DNA of 64,000 bases from Thioclava atlantica (GCF_000737065.1 NZ_AQRC01000002.1:248001-312000), one strand, 5' to 3'; numbered from the stretch's first letter, positions 6,713 through 15,989 are shown. Notes: a model not told the origin generated them from the letters alone. Translations and numbers: made by a program.

Positions 6713-9031
6713 ATGGGCGAACGGCAGGTGATCCGGCGGCAATTGCGCGCGCAAGCTGGCGCGCCTGCCCTGCTCGACGCGGTCGGATGGACGCAGGACA
6801 CCGCCGAAGGCCCGCGCCATCGCCTGCGCGCCTTCTTCGCCAATCCCTCGCACGCCGATCAGCTTTGGCCCGAACCGCGCGAGGGCGTGGCGCGGCTGAT
6901 CGAGGCGCGCGACGTCTCGGGGGCCGCAATGGGGATCTACGAGACCGACGCCCCCGGCCCGGCCCGGCTCGCGCTTCGCGACGCGGCGGGCGCCGTCACC
7001 TTGCGCGAGGTCACCCCCGATGCGCCCGACTGGGCTCTTTTCGAAGGCCGCAACTGCCTCTTCGGCCAGCGGCTGGGGGAAAGCATCGAGACGGTGCTCG
7101 ACTGGCTGAGCTGGCATCACGATCATCACGGCGCGACCGGCGCGGTGATCCTCAACCGCGCGCCGCCCGGCGACGACGGCGAAACCGGTGCGGAGTTCGC
7201 ACAGGCGCTGGCCGAGGGCATGGCCTTGCGCGAACTCGCGATGCCGGTCGTCCTGCTCGAGAGCCCGACGCCCCTGGGCAAGCCGGATCTGGGCCCCGAA
7301 AACCATATCTTCCTCGCCCCCGACGCGCCGGGCAAGGACCGGATGGAGCCCCCCGCCCCCGATCCCTGGCGCAGTCCGCAGGGGCAGGGGCTGATCTTCG
7401 AGATCGTGAAATGGCGGTTCTTCGCCCGCGCCGCCGGCCTCCTGATGCTCGATGTGAGCGATCTTCTGATGGAGCGCGAGCCCGATCAGCCGAGCGCGTT
7501 CGAAGCGGTGCAACGTGCCGCGACCGGGGTGATCCTGCTTGTCGGACGGCGCAGCTATCCCTGGCGCGTGCGCAAGGGCGAGCCCGCGCGCTTTCCCGAT
7601 CATGTCTGCCGCCAGTTCGACGCGCGACGGGGCATCGCGCGATGGGGCTGCGCGCCGCGAAAGGCCGGGCTCGAGAATACATGGCGGATGCTGCGGGTGA
7701 GCTATTGCAAGCCCGATCCCGGCCTGACCTACGGGTTCTGGCGCGCGATGGCGCTGCGGGTGCCGGGCCATGCGCCCGCCGAGCTCGCGCCCAAGACCTC
7801 GCTGATCGAGGACGAGCGCCTGCTCCACCTGTCGCGCGACATCTGGGGGTTCAAGCCGATCCGCCCGCCGGTCTCGAAACCGAAACCCGCACCGAAACAG
7901 GCCGTGGATGCGGGCCGCACCGCGATCGTGACCACGATGAAGAACGAGGGGCCCTTCATCCTCGAATGGCTGGCCTATCACCGCGCGATCGGGGTGGATG
8001 ATTTCCTGATCTACACCAATGACTGCACTGACGGCACCGACGCGATGCTCGACCTGTTGCAGCGCAAGGGGCTGGTGCAGCATCGCGACAACCCGTTCCG
8101 CACGATGGTGGACATGAAACCGCAGCACGCCGCGCTGGCGGCCGCCGAGAACGAGCCGGTGATCCAGCGGGCGGGCTGGTCGATCTGCATGGATGTCGAC
8201 GAGTTCATCACCGTCAAGATCGGCGACGGCACGCTGGGCGCGCTCTACGCGGCGATGGGCGAGGCGAACATGATCTCGCTCACCTGGCGGCTCTTCGGCA
8301 ATGCGGACATCCATCACTACGAGGACCGCTTCATCACCGAGCAGTTGACCCGCTGCGCCCCCGAACTCGTGCGCAAGCCGCATCAGGCCTGGGGCTTCAA
8401 GACGCTGTTTCGCAATATCGACATCTACAAGAAGCTGGGCGTGCATCGGCCCAAGGGGCTCAATCCCGACCTGTGGGACCAGGTGCACTGGCTCAACGGC
8501 TCGGGCAACCGGATGCCGCGCGAGATGTTCCGCAACGGCTGGCGCTCGACGCTCGAGACCTATGGCTATGACTGGGTGCAGCTCAACCATTACGCGGTGC
8601 GCTCGGCCGAGAGCTTCCTCGTCAAGCGCGACCGCGGCCGGGTCAACCATGTCGATCGCGACCAGGGGCTCAATTACTGGTTCCGGATGAATCACAACGC
8701 GGTCGAGGACCATGCGATCGCGCGCATGCTGCCCGCCGCGCGCGCCGAGTTCGACCGGCTGATGGCCGATCCCGAGATCCGGGCCGCGCATGACCATTGC
8801 GTCGCCTGCCACCGCGCCAAGATCGCCGAGCTGATCGCGCGGCCCGATCAGCGCGAATTCTACCGCACGCTCACCTCCGGGCGCTTCGAGAAGCTCTCGC
8901 GAATGCTGCATCATTTCGGCTCCGCCGTCTTCAATGCGGGCCCCGAGGTGATTCCTGCCGATCTGCACGAACGCGACCTGCCGCCCGATTTCTTCTTCAC
9001 CCTGCGCCATGTGGGCGAGGCCCGGCACTGA
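6713..9031 (+). CDS. Glycosyltransferase with a degenerate and an intact GT2_4-type domain in tandem
   Basis: 772 residues from the ATG at 6713, which has GAGGAAA just upstream; the open frame further left is non-coding. Residues about 395-700 are an intact Glyco_tranf_2_4-type domain: AIVTTMKNEGPFILEWLAYHRAIGVDDFLIYTND, the metal-binding DVDEF near residue 494, and LTWRLFGN. Residues about 122-290 echo the same landmarks in decayed form: ESIETVLDWLSWHHDHHGATGAVILN in place of the NEG...EWLAYHR block, DVSDLL (near 246) instead of DVDEF, and GVILLVGRRSYPW for SLTWRLFGN. So the N-terminal half looks like an inactive copy. It most likely transfers a sugar to a surface glycan. Same strand as the paralogue at 9342. 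Confidence 0.8.
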   Translation: MGERQVIRRQLRAQAGAPALLDAVGWTQDTAEGPRHRLRAFFANPSHADQLWPEPREGVARLIEARDVSGAAMGIYETDAPGPARLALRDAAGAVTLREVTPDAPDWALFEGRNCLFGQRLGESIETVLDWLSWHHDHHGATGAVILNRAPPGDDGETGAEFAQALAEGMALRELAMPVVLLESPTPLGKPDLGPENHIFLAPDAPGKDRMEPPAPDPWRSPQGQGLIFEIVKWRFFARAAGLLMLDVSDLLMEREPDQPSAFEAVQRAATGVILLVGRRSYPWRVRKGEPARFPDHVCRQFDARRGIARWGCAPRKAGLENTWRMLRVSYCKPDPGLTYGFWRAMALRVPGHAPAELAPKTSLIEDERLLHLSRDIWGFKPIRPPVSKPKPAPKQAVDAGRTAIVTTMKNEGPFILEWLAYHRAIGVDDFLIYTNDCTDGTDAMLDLLQRKGLVQHRDNPFRTMVDMKPQHAALAAAENEPVIQRAGWSICMDVDEFITVKIGDGTLGALYAAMGEANMISLTWRLFGNADIHHYEDRFITEQLTRCAPELVRKPHQAWGFKTLFRNIDIYKKLGVHRPKGLNPDLWDQVHWLNGSGNRMPREMFRNGWRSTLETYGYDWVQLNHYAVRSAESFLVKRDRGRVNHVDRDQGLNYWFRMNHNAVEDHAIARMLPAARAEFDRLMADPEIRAAHDHCVACHRAKIAELIARPDQREFYRTLTSGRFEKLSRMLHHFGSAVFNAGPEVIPADLHERDLPPDFFFTLRHVGEARH

Positions 9032-9062
9032 ACGAGCGCGCGCCCGTGGCGGGCTGGGGATG

Positions 9063-9080
9063 CCTCCGGCGGGGGTATTT
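9063..9080. repeat. Intergenic repeat, copy 1
   Basis: CCTCCGGCGGGGGTATTT lies in the gap after the tandem glycosyltransferase gene. It matches the inverse of 13358-13375 at 17 of 18 positions. The same CTCCGGCGGGGATATTT family is common between genes in Rhodobacterales. The rest of the gap (9081-9341) shows no gene. Confidence 0.6.
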
Positions 9081-9341
9081 TCATCCAGGTGAAAGAGAAT
9101 TTCCTTAACCCTTCATTTACCCCTCTTTGCGAGTTTGGCCGGGCAGTACAGGCTGGGGAGCCGATGGCTGCCTAGGTGAAGCGCGCCCCGCTCCCGCCGG
9201 GGGGCCGGATGCGGGGCGCGTGGACACCTTTTCATCTCGCCGGGACAGTTTTCCTCTGGTCGAGACAACCCCGCCGCAGGCGCCTCCCGCATGAAGCGAG
9301 TAAGGGGCCCGGCATTCCCGCTTGCCTGCCATCGGGCGCCC

Positions 9342-10394
9342 ATGCAAAGTCGCCCCATGCGCATTCTCGCCATCACCTCGGTCAAGAACGAAGGGGCCTT
9401 CCTGATCGAATGGCTGGCCCATCACCGTGCGGTCGGCTTCACCGATTTCCTTGTTTTCTCAAACGATTGCAGCGACGGGACCGATGCGATGCTCGACCGT
9501 CTCGCGGCGCTCGGCTGGCTCACGCACCTGCCCAATCCCGGCCCCTGGAAGGAAGGGCCGCAATGGGCCGCGCTGAAACAGGCCCGGGACCATCCGCTCA
9601 CCACGGGCGCCGACTGGATCGCGGTGATCGATGTCGATGAATTCGTCGCCATCAAGACCGGGGACGGCACGCTGCAGGCCCTGTTCGACGCCGTGCCCGC
9701 CGCGACCGCCTTCGCCCTCACCTGGCGGCTTTTCGGCAATTGCGGCGTGGTGCGTTACGAGGACCGCCCGGTGACCGCGCAGTTCCCGCGCTGTGCGCCT
9801 GCAGCGATGCTCTGGCCCTGGCGGGCCTCGATGTTCAAGACGCTGTTCGCCAATGACGGCACCTATGAGAAGCTCGGCGTGCACCGCCCCCAAGCCCCGC
9901 GGGAGGCGGGGCTTGCCAACTCTCTCTGGGTCGACGGCTCGGGGCGCAAGCTGCCCGCCCTCTACCAGCGCCAGCGCCTCTTCACCCCGCCGGGCAGCGC
10001 GCCCTACGATCTGGTGCAGCTCAACCATTACCCGCTGGGCGCGATGGAGAGCTATGTCGTGAAATGCGAACGCGGGCGCTCGAACCGCCAGCAGGGCGGG
10101 TTCGACATGGGGTATTGGGTGGAGCGCAATTTCTGTACCGAGGAAGATGATGCGGTGCGCCGCTATGACACGGCGGCCGGGGCGCTGCGCGCGGAGCTGA
10201 TGCGCGACCGGGACCTCGCAAAGCTTCATGCCGACGCGGTGGCGTGGCGCCGCGCCCGGTTCGAGGCGCTGATGCGCGACGAACCCTATCGCGCGCTTTT
10301 CGGGCGCCTGTTGCTCTGCCCGCCGAGTCAGCCCCTGTCGGAGGCGGCGGCCCGGGCGATGGTCGGATATGGTCAACGCGCGCAAGAGGCTTGA
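9342..10394 (+). CDS. Glycosyltransferase family 2-like (Glyco_tranf_2_4 type)
   Basis: About 350 residues. The first block RILAITSVKNEGAFLIEWLAHHRAVGFTDFLVFSNDCSDGTD is the nucleotide-sugar site, IAVIDVDEFVAIKTGDG carries the metal-binding DVDEF, and LTWRLFGNCGVVRYEDRPVT follows. It is a close paralogue of residues 395-700 of the protein at 6713 and lacks the decayed N-terminal copy. It probably adds a sugar to an envelope polysaccharide in the cytoplasm. Start uncertain: ATG at 9342 or 9357, or 9291; none has a strong ribosome site, and homology to the paralogue begins at MRILAIT (9357). Confidence 0.85.
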   Translation: MQSRPMRILAITSVKNEGAFLIEWLAHHRAVGFTDFLVFSNDCSDGTDAMLDRLAALGWLTHLPNPGPWKEGPQWAALKQARDHPLTTGADWIAVIDVDEFVAIKTGDGTLQALFDAVPAATAFALTWRLFGNCGVVRYEDRPVTAQFPRCAPAAMLWPWRASMFKTLFANDGTYEKLGVHRPQAPREAGLANSLWVDGSGRKLPALYQRQRLFTPPGSAPYDLVQLNHYPLGAMESYVVKCERGRSNRQQGGFDMGYWVERNFCTEEDDAVRRYDTAAGALRAELMRDRDLAKLHADAVAWRRARFEALMRDEPYRALFGRLLLCPPSQPLSEAAARAMVGYGQRAQEA

Positions 10395-10578
10395 ATGGAA
10401 ACAAAAATCGAGAATGGGTTGACTCGTTTCCAGATCCCGCCCCTGACCGGGAAATTCCCAACCGATCCCTCAATTGTGCCGCTTTCCTCGGGACAAAGGG
10501 ACCCATATTGATGAATGATGAGCGTTCGCCCCGCAAAGGCCGGGACGGGCGCCAGAAGATCGGGAAATTGAAGCGACC

Positions 10579-11520
10579 ATGGCCAGGCACGGCGACATCG
10601 GATGGAAAGAGCAGCTCGGCGAAATCGCCGAGGAGAACGGCTATTACGAGCCGCTCGGCGCATCGCATGAGGTGCTGTTCAACGATGACGGGCCGGTCCT
10701 GCTGGTAACCTTCGAGAATAGCGGCGCGATCGAGGCCGAGCGTGCGGATGCGCTGCCGCGCGGCTACCGGATCGCGAACGAGCATGGCTGGTCCTCGCTC
10801 ACGCTGATCTGCAACAGCGACACCTGGTACCGCGATCCCGCGGTTTATGCCTATTTCGACCGTCTCGTCGACGAGGCCTTCTTCGAGGATTTCGACCGCG
10901 TCGTGTTCTACGGGGCGGGCCCGTGCGGCTATGCGGCGGCGGCTTTCTCGGTGACCGCTCCCGGCGCGACGGTGATCGCGCTGCAGCCGCAGGCGACGCT
11001 CGATCCGGCGCTCACGGTCTGGGATGACCGCTTCGCTCATATGCGGCGCATCTCCTTCACCGATCGCTACGGCTATGCGCCCGAGATGCTCGACGGCGTG
11101 GGCCAGGCCTTCGTCTTCTACGATCCGTTCGAGCGCCATGACGCGATGCATGCGGCACTCTTCGCGCGGCCCTGCGTGACGCTGATGCCCTGCCGCAATC
11201 TCGGCCGCTCGGTGGAATGGATGCTGCGCGAGATGGACATCCTCGACGAGATCCTGATCGCCGCCTGCAAGAACGAGTTCGAGCCGGCACAGTTCTGGCC
11301 GCTCTTTCGCGCCCGCCGCAACCTGCCGCGCTACGCGCGCAACATGGCCGGCCGGTTGCAGGCCGCCGGGCGCCCCTATCTCGAGGCGCTGGTCTGCCGC
11401 AACATCGCCGAACGGCTCAACGGGCCGCGCTTCCGCGCCCGGTTCGAAACGCTCGAGCAGGTGCTCGCGGAACGCCGCATCACCCTGCCTGCCTCGAAGA
11501 ACCGGTCGGCGCCGGACTAG
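10579..11520 (+). CDS. Hydrolase-fold paralogue lacking the catalytic serine
   Basis: 313 residues, homologous to the C-terminal domain of the protein at 4338-6560 over most of its length: VLLVTFENSG / LVVTFDNLD, DTWYRDPAVYAYFDRLVDEAFFEDFDRVVFYGAG / WTWYRDDWVAQEFDRLASEGFFAQFGRVVFYGAS, FYDPFERHDAMH / LYDPYEPLDAGH, FRARRNLPRYARN / LRARRDFPRYQRE. Where the relative has GASMGGYAA, this protein has GAGPCGYAA, so the GxSxG serine is glycine. The GHRLG histidine is also not kept (CRNLG). The aspartate block is retained. It may be a non-catalytic partner or glycan-binding protein. It lies 184 bp after the glycosyltransferase; that gap shows a possible TTGACT element but no gene. Confidence 0.75.
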   Translation: MARHGDIGWKEQLGEIAEENGYYEPLGASHEVLFNDDGPVLLVTFENSGAIEAERADALPRGYRIANEHGWSSLTLICNSDTWYRDPAVYAYFDRLVDEAFFEDFDRVVFYGAGPCGYAAAAFSVTAPGATVIALQPQATLDPALTVWDDRFAHMRRISFTDRYGYAPEMLDGVGQAFVFYDPFERHDAMHAALFARPCVTLMPCRNLGRSVEWMLREMDILDEILIAACKNEFEPAQFWPLFRARRNLPRYARNMAGRLQAAGRPYLEALVCRNIAERLNGPRFRARFETLEQVLAERRITLPASKNRSAPD

Positions 11521-11524
11521 AATC

Positions 11525-11827
11525 TCACGCGTTCGACGAGGGCCCGTGCGGCTCGATCGCCTCATCCCCTTCATCGGGAGGAATCGAGCCATGGGTCACG
11601 ACACGGCGCGCGGGCGCCGGGGTCTCGGTCGGGGTGAAATCTTCAGAAACCGGGCTGGGGCTGAAGCCGAGCGCGCGCAGGGCGTCGAGAAGGGCTGCAT
11701 CGGCCCGCACCAGGAGCCGGTCCGGGGCGATCTGGCACGGGGCGTGGAAGCGCCCCACGCAAAGCGCGGCGAGGGTCAGGTCGCCGCGAAGTTCGATCAG
11801 GGTCGTTTCGTGAGCGTCTTGTTGCAT
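11525..11827 (-). CDS. Small conserved-type protein of unknown function
   Basis: 100 residues starting MQQDAHETTLIELRGDLTLA, with GGAGG at normal spacing before the ATG at 11827. The first 65 residues look globular (LAALCVGRFHAPCQIAPDRLLVRADAALLDALRALGF); the tail is Pro/Glu/Asp-rich and disordered. Not recognised. It converges on the hydrolase-like gene, with a four-base gap between stops. Real-gene status rests on the ribosome site and codon character. Confidence 0.5.
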   Translation of the reverse strand: MQQDAHETTLIELRGDLTLAALCVGRFHAPCQIAPDRLLVRADAALLDALRALGFSPSPVSEDFTPTETPAPARRVVTHGSIPPDEGDEAIEPHGPSSNA

Positions 11828-11918
11828 GGGGCCTCCGGCACGCGTTTCATCCAACTATCGCGCCGCGGCCCGGTTCGGGCAAGCCCGCGCAAGCGGGCCC
11901 GCCCCGAAAATCGGCCGC

Positions 11919-12128
11919 TCAGAGGTAGAAGCGGTCGCGGAAGACGTGACGCACGATGCCGTCGCGGGTCAGGCCCATCGCGGCAAGTTGGGCATCGGTC
12001 TTCGCCTCGAGACGTGCGATCTCTTCCTGGCGCGACTGGCGCTCCATGAAGCGGGTGAACGCGGCGGCGAGACGCTGGCCGAAGCTCTGGTGATCGGCGT
12101 GACGGTGGTCAGCAGTAATGAAAGCCAT
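11919..12128 (-). CDS. DUF1127 protein (YjiS-like)
   Basis: 69 residues. The C-terminal half [35 protein letters not shown] matches the DUF1127 pattern (aspartate-leucine motif, then GLTRxxI), and the RDRFYL ending is usual in Rhodobacterales. AGGAGG lies about eight bases before the ATG. Small Arg-rich DUF1127 proteins can bind RNA in some alphaproteobacteria (phosphate and carbon metabolism effects reported in Agrobacterium); the role here is unknown. It is divergent from pyrC, about 170 bp apart. Confidence 0.85.
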   Translation of the reverse strand: MAFITADHRHADHQSFGQRLAAAFTRFMERQSRQEEIARLEAKTDAQLAAMGLTRDGIVRHVFRDRFYL

Positions 12129-12301
12129 TGGAAACCTCCTGCGAGAAGATGTGTCAGGTCGTTTCCTCCCTTGCCGCCCAATCTAGGTCAGCATCACTGT
12201 CCGTACCACTTCCATTCGCGCATCCCCGCCATGCACATGCTGCAGCGCAGCATGCGCGCGGGTACTGGATTTGCGCCCCGCCCCGCGCTAATGACATCGC
12301 C

Positions 12302-13342
12302 ATGAGCACGATCACCATTCCCCGTCCCGACGACTGGCACCTGCATCTGCGCGACGGCGCGATGCTGGAAGGTGTCGCCCCCGAGAGCGCGCGCGATTTC
12401 GCCCGCGCGATCATCATGCCCAATCTCGTGCCGCCGGTGGTGACCGGCGCCGAGGCCACCGCCTATCGCGAGCGCATCCTCGCAGCCCTGCCCGAGCGCG
12501 CCGAGTTCGAGCCGCTGATGACGCTCTACCTCACCGAAAGGACCGATCCCGAAGACGTGGCCCGGGCCGCCGCCTCGGGGCTGGTGCGCGCGGTGAAGCT
12601 CTACCCGGCGGGAGCCACGACCAATTCCGATTCCGGCGTGCGCGATTTCGACCGCGTGCGCGGCGTGCTGGAGAAGATGGCCGAGATCGGCCTGCCGCTC
12701 TGCGTCCATGGCGAGGTGACGAGCCCCGAGATCGACATCTTCGACCGCGAAGCGGTGTTCATCGAGACCGTGCTCGACCCGATCCGCCGCGCGACCCCGG
12801 GCCTGCGCGTGGTGATGGAACATGTGACCACGAAAGACGGTGTGGATTACGTCAGATCCCAGGGCGACGACATGGGCGCCACGATCACCACCCATCACCT
12901 GATCATCAACCGCAACCACATCCTCGTGGGCGGGATCAAGCCGCATTACTATTGCCTGCCGGTCGCCAAGCGCGAGGAGCACCGGCGCGCCCTCGTTGCC
13001 GCCGCCACCTCGGGCGATGCGCATTTCTTCCTCGGCACCGACAGCGCGCCCCATGCCGACCCGGCCAAGGAAAGCGCCTGCGGCTGCGCGGGCTGTTTCA
13101 CCGCGACCCACACGATGCCGCTTCTGGCCCATGTCTTTGAGGCCGAGGGCGCGCTCGACAAGCTCGAGGGTTTCGCCTCGCGCAACGGGCCGCGCTTCTA
13201 CAAGCTTCCGGTCAACGAGACGACGCTGACGCTCGAGAAAACCGATGAGCCCGCCAGCTGGCCCGCCAAGATCGAGACCGGCGCCGGCCCCGTCACCCTC
13301 TTCGACCCGGGCTTCCCGGTCCATTGGCATGTGAAACGCTGA
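12302..13342 (+). CDS. pyrC: Dihydroorotase, class II
   Basis: Cyclises N-carbamoyl-aspartate to dihydroorotate in pyrimidine synthesis; zinc enzyme. 346 residues from the ATG at 12302. Metal ligands appear in [10 protein letters not shown], in the lysine of [16 protein letters not shown] (carbamylated Lys), in LCVHGEV, in [11 protein letters not shown] and in FLGTDSAPH. Length is that of the short class II (E. coli-like) enzymes. It is followed 109 bp later by pyrE on the same strand with an intergenic repeat in between. Confidence 0.97.
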   Translation: MSTITIPRPDDWHLHLRDGAMLEGVAPESARDFARAIIMPNLVPPVVTGAEATAYRERILAALPERAEFEPLMTLYLTERTDPEDVARAAASGLVRAVKLYPAGATTNSDSGVRDFDRVRGVLEKMAEIGLPLCVHGEVTSPEIDIFDREAVFIETVLDPIRRATPGLRVVMEHVTTKDGVDYVRSQGDDMGATITTHHLIINRNHILVGGIKPHYYCLPVAKREEHRRALVAAATSGDAHFFLGTDSAPHADPAKESACGCAGCFTATHTMPLLAHVFEAEGALDKLEGFASRNGPRFYKLPVNETTLTLEKTDEPASWPAKIETGAGPVTLFDPGFPVHWHVKR

Positions 13343-13357
13343 TCTTCCTCTTGACCC

Positions 13358-13375
13358 AAATATCCCCGCCGGAGG
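13358..13375. repeat. Intergenic repeat, copy 2 (inverted)
   Basis: AAATATCCCCGCCGGAGG sits between pyrC and pyrE. It is the reverse complement of the copy at 9063-9080 with one mismatch. Confidence 0.6.
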
Positions 13376-13451
13376 CTCCCGGCCCAACCGATGGCAGCTC
13401 CGCGGGGAAGATTTGCCGCAGTTGGAAGCCAGACATGATAAGGACGAACCG

Positions 13452-14129
13452 ATGATCCCCAACTCCTTCCCCAGCAAAGACGAAATCGCCCGGCTCACCG
13501 CCCGGATGCTTCTGGAAATCGGCGCGGTGCATTTCAATGCCGACGAGCCCTTCACGCTCGCCTCGGGCCTGCCCTCGCCCACCTATATCGACTGCCGCAA
13601 GCTGATCTCCTACCCGCGAATCCGTTCGACGCTGATGGATTTCCTCGCCGTCACGGTGATGCGCGAGGCGGGCTTCGAGGCATTCGACAATATCGCGGGC
13701 GGAGAGACGGCGGGCATCCCCTTTGCCGCGATGGTCGCCGAGCGCCTCGCGCTGCCGATGACCTATGTGCGCAAGAAGCCGAAAGGCTACGGGCGCAACG
13801 CGCGCATCGAGGGCGCGATGAGCGAGGGCCAGCGCGTGCTGCTGGTCGAGGATCTGACCACCGATGGCGGCTCGAAACTGAGCTTCGTCGACGCGATCCG
13901 CGACACCGGCGCGACCTGCGGGCACACGGCGGTGATCTTCTATTACGGCATCTTCCCCGAGACCGTGCCGAACCTGCGCGACCATGGCGTCGAACTGCAC
14001 CACCTGTGCACCTGGTGGGACGTTCTGGCCGAGGCGCGCGAGCAGGGCAGCTTCTCGAAGGAGACGCTCGACGAGGTCGAGGCCTTCCTGAACGCGCCCC
14101 GGCCCTGGCAGGAGGCGCGCAAGGGCTGA
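13452..14129 (+). CDS. pyrE: Orotate phosphoribosyltransferase
   Basis: Joins orotate and PRPP to give OMP, two steps after PyrC. 225 residues from the ATG at 13452, preceded by AAGGACGAA. The orotate loop [22 protein letters not shown], the [17 protein letters not shown] lysine cluster and the PRPP loop [14 protein letters not shown] are present. The PRPP loop is TTDGGS rather than the commoner TTGGS form, as in the longer alphaproteobacterial PyrE. Confidence 0.96.
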   Translation: MIPNSFPSKDEIARLTARMLLEIGAVHFNADEPFTLASGLPSPTYIDCRKLISYPRIRSTLMDFLAVTVMREAGFEAFDNIAGGETAGIPFAAMVAERLALPMTYVRKKPKGYGRNARIEGAMSEGQRVLLVEDLTTDGGSKLSFVDAIRDTGATCGHTAVIFYYGIFPETVPNLRDHGVELHHLCTWWDVLAEAREQGSFSKETLDEVEAFLNAPRPWQEARKG

Positions 14130-14151
14130 GCCGCGGGCTCACGGAAATTTC

Positions 14152-14172
14152 TGTGGATGAAGCTGTGGATGG
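14152..14172. promoter_or_regulatory. Pair of DnaA-box-like sequences upstream of dnaB
   Basis: TGTGGATGA (14152-14160) and TGTGGATGG (14164-14172) are one and two mismatches from the reverse of TTATCCACA, spaced 12 bp apart. A third near-box, TTATCCAGA, is at 14299-14307. All lie in the 239-bp gap before dnaB, which holds no gene. Confidence 0.35.
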
Positions 14173-14368
14173 GTTGGGGAGCATTTTCGCTCCCCGCTCG
14201 CGCCGCTCGAGCCCATGGTCAAGATATGGTAGGCTCGCCCCGTCGAGCCCACCAGATTCCCTGAAACACGGCATGAAACAGTCCGGTTTTCCCCGGACTT
14301 ATCCAGATTCCGTTCACCCCCGCCTTCCGCTAGAAGAGCCAGGGGCGGACAGTTGAAAGAGGCAGGAT

Positions 14369-15868
14369 ATGAACGATCAGGCACAACGTCCCGACGAGGG
14401 TCAGCCGGGCAACCTTCCCGCCGAAGGGACCGCGCTGCCGCACAATATCGAGGCCGAGCAGCAGCTTCTGGGCGCGATCCTCACCAATAACGACATCTAT
14501 GACCGGATCGCCGCGGTCATCAAACCGGAGCATTTCTACGAGCCGGTCCACCAGCGGATCTACGAGGTCGCCTCGGCCAAGATCCAGAAGAACGCGCTGG
14601 CCTCGCCGGTCACGCTCAAGGCCTATCTCGAGGACGATGCGGGGCTCAAGGAACTGGGCGGCCCCGCCTATCTCGCACGGCTCGCGGGTGCTGCGATCTC
14701 GGCCTATGCGGCGCGCGACTACGCGCTGATGATCTATGAGATGGCGGTGCGGCGCGGGCTCATCGAGCTCGGGCAGGACATCTCCACGCGCGCGTCGAAA
14801 CCCACGATCGACGACGACCCCAAGGAACAGATCGCCTCGGCCGAACAGCGGCTCTACAACCTCGCCGAGGAAGGCCAGGCGCAGAAAGGCTGGACCTCGT
14901 TCCTCTCGGCCGTCACCGATGCGGTGCAATCGGCCAACGCCGCCTATCAGCGCGATGGCGGTCTCGCGGGGGTCTCGACCGGCCTGACCGATCTCGACAA
15001 GAAGCTGGGCGGCTTCCACCCTTCCGACCTTCTGATCCTCGCCGGCCGTCCCTCGATGGGGAAGACCTCGCTCGCGACCAACATCGCCTTCAACATCACC
15101 AAGGCCTACAAGCGCGGCATCCGCCATGACGGCGTCGAGGGCGCGGTCGAGGGCGGTGTGGTCGGCTTCTTCTCGCTCGAGATGAGCGCCGAGCAGCTGG
15201 CCGCGCGTATCCTCTCGGAAGCCTCGGAGGTGCCCTCGGAACGCATCCGCCGCGGCGACATGACCGAGAGCGAATTCCGCCGCTTCGTCGAGGCCGCGAA
15301 GGCGCTGGAAGCCTGCCCGCTCTATATCGACGACACGCCCGCCCTGCCGATCGGCCAGGTCGCGGCGCGCTGCCGGCGCCTCAAACGCACCCACGGGCTC
15401 GACGTGGTGATGGTCGACTACCTGCAGCTCCTGCGCGGCTCGGGGCGCGGCGACAACCGGGTGCAGGAGATCGGCGAGATCTCGATGGGCCTCAAGGCGA
15501 TCGCGAAAGAGCTCAACATCCCCGTCATCGCGCTCTCCCAGCTGAGCCGGACGGTGGAAAGCCGCGAGGACAAGCGCCCGCAGCTCTCGGATCTGCGCGA
15601 ATCCGGCTCGATCGAGCAGGATGCCGACGTGGTCATGTTCGTCTATCGCGACGAATACTACCATGAACGCCTCAAGCCGCCGGAAGACGATCCGAAATTC
15701 GCCGAATGGATGCAGAAGGCCGAGCGCGTGCATGGCAAGGCCGAGGTCATCCTCGGCAAGCAGCGCCACGGCCCGATCGGCACGGTCGAGCTCGCCTTCG
15801 AAAGCCAGTTCACCCGCTTCTCCGATCTCGCGAAACCCTGGCAGGGCGACGGGTCCGAAGGGTTCTGA
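14369..15868 (+). CDS. dnaB: Replicative DNA helicase DnaB
   Basis: Hexameric 5'-3' helicase that unwinds DNA at the fork. 499 residues. The N-terminal domain begins LPHNIEAEQQLLGAILTNN, and the RecA-like domain has Walker A GRPSMGKTSLA, SLEMSAEQLAARIL, Walker B VVMVDYLQLL, LSQLSRTVESREDKRPQLSDLRESGSIEQDADVV and the C-terminal KQRHGPIGTVELAFE. The start has AGGCAGGA upstream. Length is standard. Confidence 0.98.
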   Translation: MNDQAQRPDEGQPGNLPAEGTALPHNIEAEQQLLGAILTNNDIYDRIAAVIKPEHFYEPVHQRIYEVASAKIQKNALASPVTLKAYLEDDAGLKELGGPAYLARLAGAAISAYAARDYALMIYEMAVRRGLIELGQDISTRASKPTIDDDPKEQIASAEQRLYNLAEEGQAQKGWTSFLSAVTDAVQSANAAYQRDGGLAGVSTGLTDLDKKLGGFHPSDLLILAGRPSMGKTSLATNIAFNITKAYKRGIRHDGVEGAVEGGVVGFFSLEMSAEQLAARILSEASEVPSERIRRGDMTESEFRRFVEAAKALEACPLYIDDTPALPIGQVAARCRRLKRTHGLDVVMVDYLQLLRGSGRGDNRVQEIGEISMGLKAIAKELNIPVIALSQLSRTVESREDKRPQLSDLRESGSIEQDADVVMFVYRDEYYHERLKPPEDDPKFAEWMQKAERVHGKAEVILGKQRHGPIGTVELAFESQFTRFSDLAKPWQGDGSEGF

Positions 15869-15880
15869 ACCCGCAAAGGG

Positions 15881-15974
15881 CGGGGGCGCCGCCCCCGTCG
15901 CCTCCTCGGCGACTCCCCCGGGATATTTACGCAGGCCCGAAGACCGGATTCGGGCCTGAAAAATATCCCGGGGG
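15881..15974. repeat. Composite hairpin repeat after dnaB
   Basis: Several nested dyads lie in one gap: CGGGGGC/GCCCCCG (15881-15897), GTCGCC/GGCGAC (15897-15913), a perfect 14-bp outer dyad CCCCCGGGATATTT (15915-15928) with its complement at 15961-15974, and inside it a 10-bp stem CAGGCCCGAA/TTCGGGCCTG. The CGACTCCCCCGGGATATTT ending is the same repeat family as at 9063 and 13358. It probably also ends dnaB transcription. Confidence 0.65.
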
Positions 15975-15989
15975 TGAATTTCCGTCAGG

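Noticed and set aside
6632-9028. Long minus-strand frame opposite the glycosyltransferase
   Set aside because: Composition typical of an antisense shadow; the plus strand has family motifs and a ribosome site.
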